Source: Eubacterium plexicaudatum ASF492 (GTDB taxonomy: Bacteria > Bacillota > Clostridia > Lachnospirales > Lachnospiraceae). Taken from it: a DNA stretch of 64,000 nt. Positions 8,138 to 17,996 of the stretch are shown here, in pieces. The notes under the pieces are model-generated. The model was not told the DNA's origin and searched no databases. It saw nothing but the letters and a program-made list of their open reading frames with translations. The position numbers were made by a program, and so were the translations under genes. Within the stretch, counting starts at the first letter, position 1; every line of letters begins with the position of its first letter. The stretch lies in NCBI RefSeq assembly GCF_000364225.2, contig NZ_AQFT02000001.1:3677501-3741500 (forward strand). Reading direction: 5' to 3'.

Positions 8138-10887
8138 CTAAAAATCCAAAATCACTTCACTTGGAACAGGCTCATCATCCGGCGGCACGTCTACAACCGT
8201 ATCCGAGCCTTCGTCCGAAGGATTTGTTCCCGGCTGCTCGCCCTCATTTGTATCCGGTTCCGCTCCCGGCTGTTCGCCCTCATTCGGATTTGAATCCCCA
8301 TTTGCATCCGTATTCGGATCCGGCTGTGTCTCATCGTCGGTGACCGTATCTCCTTCGGACGGATCCGGCTGCACGACTGATGCACTTGTGTGCATCGTAC
8401 ATGTATTCAGATTTCCCGTATACAGATATGGTCCGTCTTCCGAATCCGGAGAACCTCCTATAATTCGAACCGAAGATCCATACGTTCCGCCCGGGCAGTA
8501 AGGGCCTGCCAGCATCCCGGACACCCCACATACACGTACCGACGCATGATGCACGCATACGTCTTCCGGTACGGTACCCTCCGCAAAAAACTCTGTTGTC
8601 AGCATGCTTCCACGCGGATCGTGACTGCAAACGCCTTCCTGTGCCGGCATGCCTGATTTTTTGCAGACTTCCGCGGTAATAATGCCGGATGGCATTTCAA
8701 AGTCTTTATATTCCAGCCCTTCATGAATCTGACTCATGACAGCTTTCCAGATCATCTTCGGATAAGAGGTTGTCCCGCCATCCTGCGGCGTGTTATCGTC
8801 AAAGCCGCCCCAGACCACCAGGCTGTAATACGGGGAAAAACCTGCAAACAGCGCGTCTTTATTTTTCGTCGTCGTCCCCGTCTTTCCCGCAAGCGCCATT
8901 CCTTCAAAAGAAGCCATCCTGCCGGTACCTACGGTCAGCACATCCTGCATGGCATTTGTCAAAAGCCATGCCGTGGTCTCCTGAACTGCTTCCGTTTCCT
9001 TTGGCTGATTGTCAATTAATATATTTCCATCATGATCTATAATCTTTGTATACAAACGCGGCTTAATATACGTACCGCCATTTGCAATTGCGGCATATGC
9101 GGCTGTCAGCTCCAGATTGGTCACGCCATAGGTAATACCGCCCAATGCCAGCGCTTCGTTGCGGTCCTGGTCCGACAATGTCGTAAATCCAAAATGATCT
9201 ACCAGATAATTATAGCCCGTATCTATGCCTATATCCGTGAGTGTCTTTACCGTTACCACATTAATCGACTGCGTAATTGCCTCTCGTATGGACGTAAATC
9301 CGCCGTATCTTTTATTGTAATTTTTTAAAGGTGTGCCGTTGGAATACGTATAAGGCGCATCATCTTCTACGGAAGCCAGCGTCATCTGCCCGGTATCCAA
9401 TGCAGGTGCAAAAGCTGCCAGCACCTTAAACGTAGAGCCGGGCTGGCGTACCGAATCCGTCGCACGGTTCAGCGTACGGTTTGCCGTCTTTTCCCCTCTG
9501 CCGCCTACCATGGCCTTTACTTCTCCCGTCTTTTGATCAATTACGGTAAGCGCCGCCTGCGGCTGTATCGTATAGGTAACGTTCTGTCCGTTCTCCGGTA
9601 CGGTATCTCCTTCTTCCAGAATATCTGCTTTATACTTTTCAACTGCTGCAAGCGCTTCCTCCTGCGACGCAAAGTTAATCGTATACGACTTGTCCGCCGA
9701 CTGATAATAAGCCAGCATTGTCTGCTCATCGTAATACTTAAATTCACCATCCGCTTTCTGAACCGTCAGCGTCATGGAAAAGGACGTCTTCGGAACGGTC
9801 GGATAATTTTCCAAATTGTTAACCTGTGCATCACAGATTGCCTGAATGTCCGGGTCCTGCGTGGAATAAATAGTAAGTCCCGTATTGTACAGTCTTTTAT
9901 ATGCCTCCGTCTGCGAACATCCCAGCACTTCCATCAAATCTTCAATAACCTGTTCCGTCAGTGCGTCGTCAAAATACGAATGTACGCTGGACTTGTCCAG
10001 CTGCTTTGCATTTACCTTGCGGATCCGGCTGTACACAGAGTCGTCCATCGCCTTGTCATACTGCTTCTGCGAAATCATCCCCTGCTCTTTCATATCATCC
10101 AGCACTTTTTTTCTGCGTTTTGCGTTCTCTTCCGGATGCGTAATCGGATTATAGCCACTCGGATTTTTCGTAATGCCCGCAATAACGGCACATTCCGATA
10201 ATGACAGCTCCGACACATCTTTTCCAAAATAACGCTTGGACGCGGACTGTACGCCTAACGTATTCTGGCCAAGGTTCACCGTATTCAGGTAGTTTTCCAG
10301 AATCCAGTCTTTGGACTCTTCTTTTTCCAGCTGCAGCGCCAGATACTGTTCCTGAATTTTCCGCTTAAAACGGTCTGCCTGAGACTTCTCGGCTGTCCAG
10401 CTTGTAAATACGTTATTTTTCAGCAACTGCTGTGTAATCGTACTGGCGCCTTCCCGGAAACGAAATCCTGCGGCAATTCCATTGATGCCGGCACGAATAA
10501 TTCCTTTTATATCGATCCCGTTATGTTCACGGAATCTGGCGTCTTCAATTGCAATAAAAGCATTCTGCAGATTTTTCGGAATCTCGTCTATGGTAACATA
10601 TACACGATTGGAACCCGATGCCACCAGCGTTGCCGTCGTATTCCCTTTCGAATCCAATATGGTAGACAAATAACCGGTCGGTGTCGCATCTATATCTTTA
10701 ATACTCGGCGACGCAGCAAGAATTCCCTGGTAAGCGCCATAACCGGCGCTTGCCACACAGACTGCCAGTGCAAATACACATACCAGAACGAGTTCATACA
10801 ACAATGTGATGCATTTTCTTGTAATCTTTCCCTTTTTGCTATAATTGCCCTGCGCTTCTTACGGGTTGCCTCTTTACTGAAATTCAT
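8138..10887 (-). CDS. Class A penicillin-binding protein (PBP1A type), one frameshift
   Basis: A bifunctional peptidoglycan glycosyltransferase/transpeptidase anchored by one N-terminal membrane segment. After a basic cytosolic head starting MNFSKEATRKKRR and the membrane helix, the GT51 domain shows EDARFREHNG and GASTITQQLLKN. The transpeptidase domain shows the three active-site motifs: GSTFK (SxxK), SIN (SxN) and GKTGTT (KTG). A proline/aspartate/glutamate-rich tail with imperfect NEGEQPG repeats ends the protein. The true start is the ATG at 10887 behind AGGAGG. The frame is lost at 10814-10817 (A4 on the coding strand); adding one A joins head and body (LQEKCITLLYELV), giving about 916 residues. 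It follows the sulfotransferase gene by 72 bases on the same strand. Confidence 0.9.
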
Positions 10888-10959
10888 AAAAAGCCTCCTG
10901 TACCGATATCATGTACGTATTATATCAAATACTCGGGTAATTGTAAAACAAAATCTATA

Positions 10960-12074
10960 CTACTGCTGCGCATTCTTCTTATCGCGTCTTCTTTTAAGCA
11001 GCGTATAAACCGGATGCCGCAGTCCTTCCCGGCTCTTTTCCAGCCATTCCACCCGGCTTTTCAAATCCCGGTTTTCTTCTGCCAGCCGCATACAGCACGC
11101 CCCGACAAATCGAATCAGATCATCCTGCATCTGCGGGTTATCCTTTTCCCATTTGGGCGCATCTTTCCAGATCATATCAAATAATTCTTCTTCGTTGAAA
11201 TACTCCCTTGCAACTTCTCTGTTTTCTTCCTCATACTGCTGCATAAATGCTTCGGCTTCTTCCTTCGAAAACATTTCACACGGATACGTTTCTCCTGAAA
11301 GATCCGCATAAGACAGCAACGACTGTCTGAAAAAACTGTGAAATGCAGGATTCATCCCCGGCATGCCGTTTAATACCCGCTGAATCTCATGTGTATTTCC
11401 CGCCAGTCTTATATTTTTTGCCGCCTGTTCAATCCGGAATTCATCGGTCAGCTCCAGTCTGACCGTCTGCAGAAAATCCGCATATATCGTACCGTTTACA
11501 AAGCGTTTTGGTTCAAAGCGTCTGACAATCAGATTTTTCTTTCCAAAGAATGCGGCTATTTTTTTAAATGCGTGGCATATTTCATTTTATTAATATCATT
11601 CAAATTGTGAACATAATCACTCCAGGCCGTACCCGCATCGGCTCCAAGCCCGCTTTTTACCATCTGGTTCCAGCCGGAAATCAGATACATGTCCTGCCTT
11701 CGCAGATATACAATGATTTTGATTTGAAATCCGCCTTCCTTGGCCTCCGCCTTCAGTGCACGCCACATTGTAATCCGCTGCTCATAATTTGCGGACCATA
11801 TTCCTTCATCAGAGACGATAATGTTATCAAATGTCCGGAACAGTTCATGAATTCTGTCCATCCCTTCCCGAAATATGCCGTTTTGCCTGTCGGAAGCCTC
11901 TTCTAACAAGAACCGGGCATTTCTGCGTTCCGATACCTCCTGATACCGATATGGAAACAGCGGATAGCAGTATCCTTTCCGGTTTAAAACCTCCTGATTG
12001 TCAATCAAAAAGCTCTGAATCGCTGTCGTCCCTGTCTTGGTCGTGCCAACATGTACATAAAGTATTTTTTTCAT
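10960..12074 (-). CDS. PAPS-dependent sulfotransferase-like protein, one frameshift
   Basis: The N-terminus (MKKILYVHVGTTKTGTTA) carries the P-loop-like 5'-phosphosulfate-binding motif TKTGTT of sulfotransferases; later segments such as IVYLRRQDMYLISGWNQMVK resemble the 3'-phosphate-binding region. The predicted role is transfer of sulfate from PAPS to a glycan or lipid head group. The frame stops at a seven-base run (11559-11565); one more base continues it as HLKKIAAFFGKKNL and on to a C-terminal part with a helical, probably coiled-coil, basic tail. The reconstructed length is about 371 residues. The start ATG at 12074 is preceded by GGAGGGGAG. It lies 25 bases downstream of cysC, the gene that makes its donor, which strongly supports the function. 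Confidence 0.85.
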
Positions 12075-12099
12075 CCTACGCTCCCCTCCTACGCAGTGT

Positions 12100-12717
12100 T
12101 TAAATCCCATATTTCTCAAGCTCAGCCAGCAGCACACATACGCATTCCTTAATTTCAGCTTTACTCGTATCGATCGTAATCTCCGGATGCTCCGGCGCTT
12201 CATACGCACTCGTAATTCCGGTAAATTCTGCAATCTGTCCTTTCCTGGCCGCCCGATACAGTCCTTTTACATCGCGCTTTTCACATTCCTCAATCGGCGT
12301 ACTCACATATACTTCAATAAATGCATCTCCGATAATTGTGCGCGCAGCAAGACGGTCCACCCGATACGGCGAAATAAAAGAAGACAGTACGATCAGACCG
12401 GCATCATTCATCAGCTTTGCCGTCTCCGCAATCCGGCGAATATTTTCCACCCGGTCTTCTTTTGAAAATCCAAGATCCTTGTTTAATCCAAACCGTACAT
12501 TGTCGCCGTCCAGCAGCATGGTATGCCTGCCCTTTGCAGCAAGCTCCTGTTCCAGCGCATTCGCAAGTGTCGATTTTCCGGAACCTGACAGTCCGGTCAG
12601 CCAGATTACGGCTGCTTTCTGACCAAGCAGCTGTTCCCGCCGTTCTCTTGTAATATCCATCCGATGCCATGTAATCTGACGTCCGTCGTCCTGTCTGTCT
12701 TTTGTATTGCTGTCCAT
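12100..12717 (-). CDS. cysC: Adenylylsulfate (APS) kinase
   Basis: CysC phosphorylates adenosine 5'-phosphosulfate at the 3' position to make PAPS. The 205-residue protein has the Walker A GLSGSGKST, the nucleotide/APS segment LLDGDNVRFGLNKDLGFS, the RVENIRRIAE block, SSFISPYR and GLYRAARKGQIAEFTGI, all standard for CysC. The ATG at 12717 is chosen because AAAAGGAG lies upstream; an in-frame TTG at 12747 lacks support. PAPS can feed sulfate reduction or sulfation; the adjacent sulfotransferase gene argues for sulfation. ATP sulfurylase, needed to supply APS, is not in this window. Confidence 0.95.
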   Translation of the reverse strand: MDSNTKDRQDDGRQITWHRMDITRERREQLLGQKAAVIWLTGLSGSGKSTLANALEQELAAKGRHTMLLDGDNVRFGLNKDLGFSKEDRVENIRRIAETAKLMNDAGLIVLSSFISPYRVDRLAARTIIGDAFIEVYVSTPIEECEKRDVKGLYRAARKGQIAEFTGITSAYEAPEHPEITIDTSKAEIKECVCVLLAELEKYGI

Positions 12718-12755
12718 ATCCGCACTTCTCCTTTTCCGGCTATCCAATCAGCCTG

Positions 12756-14066
12756 TCATTTGATATCCGGCAGCAGCAGCGTAAATGTGCTGCCCTCGCC
12801 CGGACTGCTTTGCACAAGCACGGTACCGCCGTGCTTCTGTGCGATTTTCATCGTCAGAGGCAGTCCAAGGCCAAATCCCTGTGAATTTCTTGACTTATCC
12901 GTTTTATAAAAACGTTTAAAAATATATGGCAAATCTTCTTCACTGATTCCCACACCATGATCTCCGACCGATACAAACACCATATTTCCCCTTGTTCCGG
13001 TCTCTACTTCGATCAGGCTGTCCTTATCCGAATATCGGACTGCGTTCGTGAGCAGATTTTGAATGGCAATCATGACAAGACCGATATCGCCGACCGTATG
13101 CACCTGCTCCAAATAAAACCGGATATTCAACGTGTCGCCGGACTTTTGCTGTAAATCTTCACACACCGACTGCACGAGTTCCGGCAGGTCCACATCTTCT
13201 TTTTCGATTTGTCTTCGGTCATAGTCGAGCCTGGATAATTCCAATAGTCTGGAAATAATCGCGCTGACTTTTAAAGACTGACGTTCAATCACTTCAAACG
13301 CTTCCTGATAATCTTCCTGACTTACCGTTTTCCCATGTGCGTACTGACACTGTGCCGTCATGACCGCAATCGGAGTACGCAGCTCATGTGCGACATCTGC
13401 CGTAAACTGTTCCTGCTGCTGAAACGACTCTTCCAAACGATCCAGCATGCGATTATTCGCCTGTGTCAGCACTGCCAGCTCATAAAATCTTCCTTCATAT
13501 TCCATACGGCCCGACATATTCCTGTTCTGCCCAATCTCTTCCGCCGCTGCGCACATTTCTCTGAGTGAACCGGAAATGCGTCCGGACAGAAGAACTCCAC
13601 AGAAAATCGCAATGCCAAAAACAATGAGTATGCTTGCATATGCCAGGCATTCCAACATCCGATATCTGCTGTAAGCATCAGATTTGCATACAATGGCACG
13701 CAGATAAATCCGTTTTTTCGTTCCGGTATGCTTACGCATATCCCGAATATAAAAATGCTCCCAGCCTTCCGTTACCTGCTGCAGCCGTTTGGTATTGATT
13801 TCGATATCCTGCGGACAGCCCTTCGGATACTGTCCGAGAACAGCCTCTCCGCTTCCGTCCAGAACCAGAAAATGAATATCTCCTTCCTTCTGGGCAAAAT
13901 CATCCTGAAAAGTAATATTTCCCATACAATCCAATGTAATTTCTTTGAGATTTTTAAAAGCTTCCCTATCCAGACTCTGCCTTATGTCATATTCCACTGC
14001 GGCATTCGCCAAAATCCGCACAAAAATAAGCATTGTGATAGCCATAACCGCCAGTGCCGCAATCAA
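12756..14066 (-). CDS. Sensor histidine kinase
   Basis: A membrane histidine kinase of about 436 residues: a first membrane segment (IAALAVMAITMLIFV), an extracellular sensor of about 130 residues, a second segment (ASILIVFGIAIFCGVLL), HAMP, then the dimerisation/phosphoacceptor box FTADVAHELRTPIAVM with the His, an N box (LLTNAVRYS), DHGVGI, FKRFYKTDKSRN and GFGLGLP. The start is uncertain: TTG at 14066 is the most downstream choice, but the frame is open further upstream (QVSIGHHILKL) without ATG or GTG. It follows its regulator by a few dozen bases. It precedes cysC by 38 bases, so it probably shares a transcript with the sulfation genes. Confidence 0.9.
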   Translation of the reverse strand: MIAALAVMAITMLIFVRILANAAVEYDIRQSLDREAFKNLKEITLDCMGNITFQDDFAQKEGDIHFLVLDGSGEAVLGQYPKGCPQDIEINTKRLQQVTEGWEHFYIRDMRKHTGTKKRIYLRAIVCKSDAYSRYRMLECLAYASILIVFGIAIFCGVLLSGRISGSLREMCAAAEEIGQNRNMSGRMEYEGRFYELAVLTQANNRMLDRLEESFQQQEQFTADVAHELRTPIAVMTAQCQYAHGKTVSQEDYQEAFEVIERQSLKVSAIISRLLELSRLDYDRRQIEKEDVDLPELVQSVCEDLQQKSGDTLNIRFYLEQVHTVGDIGLVMIAIQNLLTNAVRYSDKDSLIEVETGTRGNMVFVSVGDHGVGISEEDLPYIFKRFYKTDKSRNSQGFGLGLPLTMKIAQKHGGTVLVQSSPGEGSTFTLLLPDIK

Positions 14067-14101
14067 CAGTTTAAGAATATGATGGCCAATGGATACCTGT
14101 T

Positions 14102-14775
14102 TTACTCTTCCAGCCTTAATACATACCCCACCCTCGGATTGTGTGAATCAGTTTCACATCATATGGATCATCAATCTTTTTACGCAAATACCGAATGTAA
14201 ACATCAATGACATTGGAATAGCTGTCATGCTCCATATCCCAGATATTTGCCTCAATCTGTTCTCTGGACACTACAATATTCTGATTTCGAATCAGATACA
14301 GCAGCACGGAAAACTCCTTTGGTGACAAATTAATCAGCGCATCGCCGCGCCTTACGGCATGCTCATTGCAGTCTACGGACAGATCTGCGCAGCGATAAAT
14401 ATTTTCACGGACGCCCGCTTTTTTTCGTGTCATCGCACGCACTCTGGCTGAAAGCTCCTGAAACGCAAACGGTTTGACCATATAATCATCCGCACCGATA
14501 TCCAATCCTTCTACAATGTCATCAATACGGCCGCGCGCCGACAAAAATAAAACCGGCGTCTGAACACCATGACCGCGTGCTTTTTTCAGCAGTTCAAATC
14601 CATTGATTTTCGGCAGCATCACATCCAGTACAACGCCGTCATACTCCTCCATCGTCAGATAGTCATAGGCGCTGTCGCCGTCATAGCATACGTCTACCAG
14701 ATACCCCTCCGCTTCCAGTTCTTTTTTAATAATACGGTTCAGATCCTTTTCATCTTCTACTACCAGTATCTTCAT
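14102..14775 (-). CDS. OmpR-family response regulator, C-terminal frameshift
   Basis: A two-domain regulator: a receiver (MKILVVEDEKDLNR, phosphoacceptor Asp in GVVLDVMLP, the conserved Lys in MVKPFAF) and an OmpR/PhoB winged helix (LSPKEFSVLLYLI, VDVYIRYLRKKID). The raw frame ends early as IRGWGMY. Adding one G to the GGG run at 14131-14133 gives the normal family ending IRGVGYVLRLEE and a stop at 14102-14104, about 224 residues. It is the partner of the histidine kinase that follows directly, and it starts 20 bases after the acyltransferase stop. Confidence 0.9.
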
Positions 14776-14795
14776 TTAGTATTTCCTCTGCACTG

Positions 14796-15896
14796 TTATT
14801 TATTCTCCGTTTCCAGCAGCAGACTGCGGCATTTGCCAAAAAATGCCGGTGCAATCCCGCGCAAGGCTCTGGCAGTCAGATAAATAACGACCGTCGTCAG
14901 TATCGTGGCGACCACATACTTCGGATACAGCTGTGCGTATGTCTGTTCCGGATAGATTCTGACAAACGCATGGCTCCAGTAATTATGCGACAAGTACACT
15001 GGAAAACTGATTTTACCAAGGAAGTATACCAGCGGTTTATTAAAAAATGATGAAAGCAGGCTGTGTCCGCTGAACGTGACAACAACACCGACTGCGAACA
15101 GCAGCAGCATTACAAAATCCATCTGAGAACCCTTATGTTTGTAAGACCACAAAATCACACCGGCATAGCATCCCAGCTCCAGCGCCGTCAGCAGCCTTTT
15201 CCCCAATCCGGAAAGCGGCAGCTTTTTGATTTCGCAGCAGATTCCCCAGCAGATGACACCCATGCAAAGCTCTCCGACCGCACGCAAAAACCCTTTATAG
15301 CAAAAGCCCAGCCAGTCCGTAGGCCCGCGCAGATCTCCGACATTTTTGGACAGATATCCAAGCGACGCGATCGCAAGAACCGGAGCCCACACATTTAAAA
15401 ACACCTCCCGGTCTTTTAAAAACAAAGGTACAAGCACAAGCATGGCCAGCAGCATCGCAGAAATATACCAGGCTGCAGGATTTGCCTTAAACCCTTCCAG
15501 TCCGGATTCACGCAGAAAGAACATGTCCCATACACCTGTCATCAGATCTTTCACCAGCGACGACAAAGAAACATTCTTTTTTGCAATATGCTGCACAACA
15601 AAGCCAATTGCCCATGCAATAAAAATCTCCGGACAAAGCCCCTTTATTTTATGCAGCATAAAATTACGGCTGTCTCTGCCCACCCGAATGTCCGCTTCCT
15701 GATAACGCGAAATGGAAGCCGCCATCAGATAACCGGACACGAGAAAAAAAAACTCCACTGCAATAGCGGCGCCGACAAACGGCGTTGTTTTTATTTCTGT
15801 CAGATTAGACGAATGAAACTGAACGACCATAATGGAAAATACAAATTTCCAGAAATCAATCGCTCCGTTACGGGTTTTTATCTGTGTTTGCATCAT
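14796..15896 (-). CDS. Acyltransferase-3 (OafA-like) membrane protein
   Basis: A 366-residue polytopic membrane protein with about ten hydrophobic segments. The N-terminus (RNGAIDFWKFVFSIMVVQFH) and VEFFFLVSGYLMA are typical of the acyltransferase-3 family, which transfers acetyl or other acyl groups to surface sugars, peptidoglycan or small molecules; the conserved His in the first membrane segment region and the SGY motif are visible. The ATG at 15896 has AAAGGAG upstream. As the first gene of the minus-strand run with a two-component system, cysC, a sulfotransferase and PBP1A, it suggests envelope-glycan O-acylation. The acceptor is unknown. Confidence 0.88.
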   Translation of the reverse strand: MMQTQIKTRNGAIDFWKFVFSIMVVQFHSSNLTEIKTTPFVGAAIAVEFFFLVSGYLMAASISRYQEADIRVGRDSRNFMLHKIKGLCPEIFIAWAIGFVVQHIAKKNVSLSSLVKDLMTGVWDMFFLRESGLEGFKANPAAWYISAMLLAMLVLVPLFLKDREVFLNVWAPVLAIASLGYLSKNVGDLRGPTDWLGFCYKGFLRAVGELCMGVICWGICCEIKKLPLSGLGKRLLTALELGCYAGVILWSYKHKGSQMDFVMLLLFAVGVVVTFSGHSLLSSFFNKPLVYFLGKISFPVYLSHNYWSHAFVRIYPEQTYAQLYPKYVVATILTTVVIYLTARALRGIAPAFFGKCRSLLLETENK

Positions 15897-16034
15897 GAAT
15901 CCAATTCTCCTTTTTCCTACTTACATCGTGCAAATCATTTGCATGGTGGCATTATAGCAAAAATATCCGTTTTTCGCAAGAAGCTGTTCCATATGATTCC
16001 GGCTTTCTTTCCAATAAAATTTCCGGTAAAATGT

Positions 16035-16062
16035 AAAACAAAAAGGATGTCGCACTACATCC
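16035..16062 (-). terminator. Terminator of the HPr-like gene
   Basis: Read on the minus strand: GGATGT, loop AGTGCG, ACATCC, then TTTTTGTTTT. It lies about 80 bases past the HPr-like stop. A second ACATCC copy at 16089-16095 offers an alternative longer pairing. Confidence 0.8.
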
Positions 16063-16141
16063 CGAATCACACCGGAACATATATTACAACATCCTTTTTA
16101 ACAGCAGCTTTATCAAGTTTTTTACAAAGTATTTTTCGTTC

Positions 16142-16381
16142 TCACGCCGATCTTCCCGTATACAGATAAGGTGTAATTTTTTCCAGCACGGACTCATCAT
16201 CCGAATTACAGCTTAACTTCTGCGGCTGTGTCAAATCCAGCGCAAATACTCCCAGCAAAGATTTTGCATCTACGATCCGTCTTCCCGATCCCAAATCAAA
16301 GTTTACATCTAATGTGCTTATCATGTTTACAAAACTCCTTACCTGCTCTGCATTATTAAATTTAACAAATACCTGCTGCAT
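16142..16381 (-). CDS. HPr-like protein lacking the phospho-histidine
   Basis: About 79 residues with the HPr fold signature: VKFNNAEQVRSFV, then VDAKSLLGVFALDL, which aligns with the HPr Ser46 segment (KS-x-GV). The usual active site H15-x-R-P is absent; the aligned region reads AEQVRSFVN. It therefore should not accept phosphate from Enzyme I but could be a Crh-like regulatory HPr, phosphorylated on Ser by HPr kinase. This is inference. ATG at 16381 is chosen because AAAGGAG has proper spacing to it, whereas the ATG at 16387 is too close. A single-gene unit with its own terminator. Confidence 0.78.
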   Translation of the reverse strand: MQQVFVKFNNAEQVRSFVNMISTLDVNFDLGSGRRIVDAKSLLGVFALDLTQPQKLSCNSDDESVLEKITPYLYTGRSA

Positions 16382-16387
16382 AAACAT

Positions 16388-16963
16388 TGCTCCTTTCTTA
16401 TATTTTTATTATATTTTATCAGGAAATATCCTGATGGTTTCTGTCTTTTAATATTCCCCGTTTTTTACCGTTTATACATGTGTTATCGTTTTCACTTACG
16501 GTTCTATAATATCCTAAAGTTTTCCATTTGTGAATTGGCAATTTTTCTAATATTTGCCGATTTTTTTTGTAGATAGTGTTGAAATCCATTTCACTATAAA
16601 GACATATTTCCGGACGAAAAACAAATTATATTTATCCATATTGTTCAAATCAAAAGCAATATTCCGAATATTATTTGGATAATATTCCAAAAACCACTTG
16701 CTTTCTTTTTCAATATCAGATATAATATATGAAATTTTCAATTTTACGTATAAAATAAAAAAACGCCGGCAGTCATTCGGACTAAAACTGAAAATGCTAT
16801 AACAACGCTGCCGGATACCGGCACGATTACCTGCAGCCACAGGAATCCGTTATGTTTGTATCCGACGCGTTTTCTATAAACTCCTAAATATTTTAAGTCC
16901 CTTTGGCAGCGGAATACAGCCAAGCCGCTGCCTTTCAGGGGAATCTGTCATTTTTCGCAGCGT
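16388..16963. other. AT-rich intergenic region without a convincing gene
   Basis: About 570 bases, clearly more AT-rich than the flanks. A minus-strand frame at 16547-16840 exists (97 codons), but its beginning overlaps a terminator hairpin, it has no good ribosome site, and I recognise nothing in it; its latter part (LEYYPNNIRNIAFDLNNMDK) looks protein-like and could be a gene remnant. The right side holds the terminator of the YtvI-like gene at 16760-16823. Confidence 0.5.
16760..16823 (-). terminator. Terminator of the kinase/regulator/RluA/YtvI operon
   Basis: On the minus strand, CCGGCAG (16808-16814) pairs with CTGCCGG (16766-16772) and is followed by CGTTTTTTTATTTTA. A small additional palindrome, GCCGG-TAT-CCGGC, lies at 16811-16823 and competes with the long-loop form. 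Confidence 0.65.
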
Positions 16964-17962
16964 TTATTTCAGCAGCACCTGATACAATTCCCAGATTAAA
17001 AATGCCGAAATCGGTCCAAGCAGTACACCGGACGCCCCATATACATGAACACCGATATAAATACTCATTAAAACTGCAATCGGCGGATACCCCAGTCTTG
17101 CGCCAATCAGCCTTGGTTCCAGAAACTGCCGTACAAAGCTGCATATAACATATAATATTCCGTATACGGCAGCCAGTACATACTTCCCATTCACAATATC
17201 TATAATCATCCATGGCACAAAGATAGTTCCGGTCCCGATAAACGGCAGCGCATCACACAGTCCAATGCCCATCCCAGCCAGAAGCGCATAGGAATTGCCT
17301 GTAAAAAAAAGTCCTGCCACACAGATCAGGCTGATCACAATCAGAATAATCAACTGTGCTTTCAAATACGTACCGCCCGCTGCTTTCGCATGCTGTTTGA
17401 TCTGCAGCGCCAGCTTCCCGGCCTCGGATTTTCCGACCGCATCCGCAAGCGCCGGATAATCCGTCAGAATCAGCATCCCGGAAATAACCGACACGAGCGC
17501 AACACCCATCATGGAAAAAACCACTTTCGCGTACAGCATGGAATTTTTCAGCAGATACGGCAGCGTCTTTGCCTGCAGTCCGGACTTTACTTTGTCCTGC
17601 ATGCGGACGAACAGCTGCTCCGCTTCATCAATTCGAACACCCAGACTACGTTCTATTCTGGCACAGCAGTCACACCAGATATCGCGAACCCCTCCTTCTA
17701 TTGATTCCGCGTTTTTTATAAGCGCGGCTAACTGCACACATACGGTCCGCCCGATAAAAAAACAAATGGAGCCGACCAATACAAGTATTACCGTTACGAC
17801 GATCATCGAAATAACCCCGCGCCCTTTGCCTGTTTTTTGTACTGCTTTCTGAACGATCGGATGCAGCAGCATAGCCAGAAATGCACCGAATAAAAAAGGA
17901 ATTACGATTGGCATAACATATTTCATAAAAAAATAAACTGCCAGTGTAACTCCTGCCAACAA
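16964..17962 (-). CDS. YtvI-like AI-2E family permease, N-terminus uncertain
   Basis: A polytopic membrane protein of the AI-2E/PerM family, most like the sporulation protein YtvI. The N-terminal hydrophobic hairpin (VYFFMKYVMPIVIPFLFGAF), a long central amphipathic region, and the C-terminal segments GIGLCDALPFIGTG and EPRLIGARLGYPPIAVLMS are family-typical. The role ranges from small-molecule export to spore formation and is not known here. The given start, TTG at 17962, lacks a ribosome site. The ATG at 17990 is in a different frame, and one extra or two missing A residues between 17968 and 17987 would connect it (a basic KRKRKK head). It follows the RluA gene directly. Confidence 0.78.
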   Translation of the reverse strand: MLAGVTLAVYFFMKYVMPIVIPFLFGAFLAMLLHPIVQKAVQKTGKGRGVISMIVVTVILVLVGSICFFIGRTVCVQLAALIKNAESIEGGVRDIWCDCCARIERSLGVRIDEAEQLFVRMQDKVKSGLQAKTLPYLLKNSMLYAKVVFSMMGVALVSVISGMLILTDYPALADAVGKSEAGKLALQIKQHAKAAGGTYLKAQLIILIVISLICVAGLFFTGNSYALLAGMGIGLCDALPFIGTGTIFVPWMIIDIVNGKYVLAAVYGILYVICSFVRQFLEPRLIGARLGYPPIAVLMSIYIGVHVYGASGVLLGPISAFLIWELYQVLLK

Positions 17963-17996
17963 AATTGTCTTTTTACGTTTTCTTTTTCATACCATC

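Noticed and set aside
16547..16840. 97-codon minus-strand frame as a gene
   Set aside because: No ribosome site, no recognised family, and its start overlaps a terminator hairpin.
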